From Heliomicrobium undosum (GTDB lineage Bacteria > Bacillota > Desulfitobacteriia > Heliobacteriales > Heliobacteriaceae): a DNA stretch of 64,000 bases. The translations under genes were made by a program, and so were the position numbers. The notes beneath the pieces are model-generated. The model made no database searches and was not told the origin of the DNA. It saw only the letters and a list, made by a program, of their open reading frames with translations. The stretch is taken from contig NZ_WXEY01000003.1 of the NCBI RefSeq assembly GCF_009877425.1, forward strand, positions 124,001 to 188,000, read 5' to 3'. Below, piece after piece: positions 62,082 to 64,000 of this stretch. Within the stretch, counting starts at the first letter, position 1, and each line of letters starts with the position of its first letter.

Positions 62082-62194
62082 ATTTTTGCGCATTTTTGCG
62101 TCAGAAATCATCGATCATCAGGGACCGTTGATGCGAAAAACGGTTGATCGTTGACACATTCAAACAGCGTTGAACGGGACAGGTGCGTGTAGAC

Positions 62195-62480
62195 CGACTT
62201 GACAGCGAACCTGGGAGGGTGGAAGCCAGGGCAAGGGCGCTACCCGCATATCCCCCGGGAGCTGCGCCGCTGAACAAGAGTAAGCGGCGCCGGCAGCGAC
62301 CGTTATGCGCATACAAGAGGTGTCCGCCCGGCAGGAACGCTGATTTTTAAAGCCTTAGAGCGCTTTAGCGAGTAGCTTTATGGCCGAAACGCAGCTGCTT
62401 AACACGCCGGAGCGGAACGATCAAGGGTGGCACCGCGAGGGAACTCTCGCCCCTTACCAGATAAGGGGAGAGGGTTTTTT
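62195..62480 (+). ncRNA. T-box leader of ileS
   Basis: The T-box sequence AAGGGTGGCACCGCG lies at 62423-62437. The terminator stem (62444-62456 with 62462-62472, one or two bulges) and TTTTTT (62475-62480) follow. Upstream, AGCGAACCTGGGAGGGTGG begins a Stem I-like region, and CGCCGCT/AGCGGCG forms a hairpin at about 62264-62290. ATC at 62250-62252, before CCCCGGGAGCTG, is a candidate isoleucine specifier, but I could not fold Stem I with certainty. Uncharged tRNA-Ile should allow read-through. The limits are approximate; the gap 62063-62504 holds only the promoter and this leader. Confidence 0.9.
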
Positions 62481-62504
62481 AGTTTTAAATGAGGTGAGAA
62501 ACAA

Positions 62505-64000
62505 GTGAACGGGAAGGAAAGCCCCGACTACAGCAAGACGCTCAACCTGCCCCAGACGGAGTTTCCCATGCGGGCGAACCTGCCGAAACGGGAGCCGGAT
62601 ATCGTCAAGTTTTGGGAGGAGATCGACCTTTACCAGGAGGTGGCCAAGGCCAACGCCGGCAAGCCGAAGTTCATCCTCCACGACGGCCCGCCCTACGCCA
62701 ACGGCGAGATCCACCTGGGCCATACGCTGAACAAGGTGCTCAAGGACTTCATCGTCAAGTTCCACTCCATGGACGGCTATGACGCCCCTTATGTGCCCGG
62801 CTGGGACACCCACGGCTTGCCTATCGAGCAGCAGGCCATCAAGGCTCTGGGCTTGAACCGCCACGCCGTCTCCACTGTCGAGTTCCGCCGCCGCTGCCAG
62901 GAGTACGCCCTGAAGTATGTCGACATCCAGCGAAAGGGTTTCAAACGGCTCGGCGTGCGCGGCGACTGGGAGAACCCCTATATCACGCTGAAGCCGGATT
63001 TTGAGGCCGCCCAGATCGGCGTCTTCGGAGAGATGGCCAAAAAAGGCTACATCTACAAGGGCTTGAAGCCGGTCTACTGGTGCGCGTCCTGTGAGACCGC
63101 CCTGGCTGAGGCGGAGGTGGAGTACGCCGACAAGGAATCGCCCTCCATCTATGTCAAGTTCCCTGTCAAGGATTCGAAAGGCCTCTTTGACGTCAAAGAC
63201 GCCTATGTGGTCATCTGGACGACGACGCCCTGGACGCTGCCGGCCAACGTGGCCATCACCTTGCACCCCGAATTCACCTATGTCCTCGTCCGCTTCGGCG
63301 GCGACCGGCTGATCGTGGCGAAGGAACTGCTGGCCAAGTTCATGGCTGACACCGGTCTGGAAGGCGGCCAGGTGGAGCAGGAGTTCACCGGCAAAGACCT
63401 GGAGCGCCTCGTCTGCCAGCATCCCTTCTTTGAGCGCGACTCCCTGCTGATCCTGGGCGAGCATGTCACCCTGGAACAGGGCACCGGTTGCGTCCATACG
63501 GCGCCCGGCCATGGCGTCGAGGACTTTCAGGTCGGCAAGGTGTACGGCTTGGAGGTTATCTCGCCCGTTGACAACCGGGGCAAGTTCACCGCCGAGGGCG
63601 GCATGTTCGCCGGCATGACGACGACCCAGGCCAACCCTGCCGTCATCGAAGAACTGAAGCAGCGGGGCCTCTTGATCCGGGCCGGCAAGATCAAGCACCA
63701 GTACCCCCACTGCTGGCGCTGCAAACACCCCATCCTCTTCCGGGCCACGGAGCAGTGGTTCGCCTCCATCGACGGCTTCCGCAAGCAGGCCTTGGAAGCG
63801 ATCGACAATGTGCGCTGGATCCCGGCCTGGGGCCGCGACCGCATCTACAACATGGTCGCCGATCGGGGCGACTGGTGCATCTCGCGCCAGCGCACCTGGG
63901 GCGTGCCGATCCCCATCTTCTACTGCGCTGACTGCGGCAAGGAGATCATTAACGACGAGACGATCAGCCATGTGCAGAACCTCTTCCGCGAGCACGGCTC
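62505..64000 (+). CDS. ileS: Isoleucyl-tRNA synthetase, N-terminal part (cut by window end)
   Basis: The GTG at 62505 opens a frame that runs past base 64000, giving 498 complete codons of a protein normally ~930 residues. [17 protein letters not shown] is the IleS N terminus. [19 protein letters not shown] contains the class I HIGH motif, and WDTHGLPIE is next. The editing domain follows ([13 protein letters not shown]) with [16 protein letters not shown], and [16 protein letters not shown] marks return to the catalytic core. GAGGTGAGAAACAA precedes the start, and the T-box upstream fits. Confidence 0.97.
   Translation, partial: MNGKESPDYSKTLNLPQTEFPMRANLPKREPDIVKFWEEIDLYQEVAKANAGKPKFILHDGPPYANGEIHLGHTLNKVLKDFIVKFHSMDGYDAPYVPGWDTHGLPIEQQAIKALGLNRHAVSTVEFRRRCQEYALKYVDIQRKGFKRLGVRGDWENPYITLKPDFEAAQIGVFGEMAKKGYIYKGLKPVYWCASCETALAEAEVEYADKESPSIYVKFPVKDSKGLFDVKDAYVVIWTTTPWTLPANVAITLHPEFTYVLVRFGGDRLIVAKELLAKFMADTGLEGGQVEQEFTGKDLERLVCQHPFFERDSLLILGEHVTLEQGTGCVHTAPGHGVEDFQVGKVYGLEVISPVDNRGKFTAEGGMFAGMTTTQANPAVIEELKQRGLLIRAGKIKHQYPHCWRCKHPILFRATEQWFASIDGFRKQALEAIDNVRWIPAWGRDRIYNMVADRGDWCISRQRTWGVPIPIFYCADCGKEIINDETISHVQNLFREHG

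Noticed and set aside
62454-63995. 513-codon open frame on the minus strand
   Set aside because: It is the antisense shadow of ileS, which has HIGH and editing-domain motifs and a T-box in front.
1-64000. tRNA or rRNA genes, CRISPR arrays, intact insertion sequences or prophage genes
   Set aside because: None was recognised on either strand by eye; no regularly spaced repeats with unique spacers and no transposase motifs.

Overview
The window reads as a chromosomal segment of a GC-rich, endospore-forming, strictly anaerobic Firmicute of the clostridial lineage. A heliobacterium (Heliobacterium/Heliomicrobium type) is my best guess from GC content, gene content and gene order; I ran no search. 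Supporting signs are sporulation genes (spoVD, spoVE, spoIIGA, sigE, sigG, a YlmC/YmxH-type gene), an oxygen-sensitive class III ribonucleotide reductase with its activase (nrdD, nrdG), Gram-positive leader regulation (T-box, cobalamin riboswitch) and frequent GTG/TTG starts behind strong Shine-Dalgarno sites. Nearly all genes lie on the + strand; recQ and a DUF4397 gene lie on the - strand.

Layout. 1-6.2 kb: end of a DUF4912 gene, a GH57 branching-enzyme/GT4 fusion, an M28 peptidase, a ThiF/MoeB-like enzyme and ubiX. 6.2-25 kb: the division and cell-wall (dcw) cluster in the order mraZ, rsmH, ftsL, spoVD, murE, murF, mraY, murD, spoVE, murG, murC, murB, murA, divIB, ftsZ. There is no ftsA between divIB and ftsZ. 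25-28 kb: spoIIGA, sigE, sigG and ylmC/ymxH, with a spoIIG-like long-spacer promoter and a sigma-F-type promoter. 28.6-31.4 kb: nrdR and nrdD. 31.4-36.5 kb: an aldo/keto reductase remnant, DUF4397, recQ, a histidine phosphatase and a tandem fluoride-channel pair. 36.5-42.6 kb: a cobalamin riboswitch with its terminator, then two ThiC paralogues (best read as bzaA/bzaB of anaerobic benzimidazole synthesis) and a complete ABC importer. 42.7-45 kb: a membrane zinc protease, nrdG and pgeF. 45-55.3 kb: phoP-phoR, a soluble MCP-like receptor, an EAL/GGDEF protein sharing its sensor module, then pstS-C-A-B-phoU. 55.5-62 kb: a uracil permease and the ylm-type division block (HlyD-like gene, yggS, sepF, proC, ylmG, ylmH, divIVA, DUF167). 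62.1-64 kb: a T-box leader and the 5' part of ileS, cut by the window end.

Three observations stand out. (1) A dispersed element of about 170 bp, an imperfect palindrome, occurs three times plus one fragment (14857-15182, 28075-28243, 38388-38555). Its outer and inner stems change in a compensatory way between copies while the 29-30 nt apical loop keeps its sequence, as expected of a structured RNA or a hairpin-recognised mobile unit. (2) In the phosphate locus, a PhoPR pair, an MCP-like protein and a c-di-GMP enzyme with the same CBS-like sensor, and the Pst transporter are interleaved with two sets of direct repeats of TTAACA type at exact 11-bp periodicity. This suggests a PhoP regulon that includes chemosensory and c-di-GMP output. 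(3) Two divergent ThiC homologues behind a B12 riboswitch, without bzaC/D/E nearby but with a dedicated importer, predict an unusual cobamide lower-ligand strategy.
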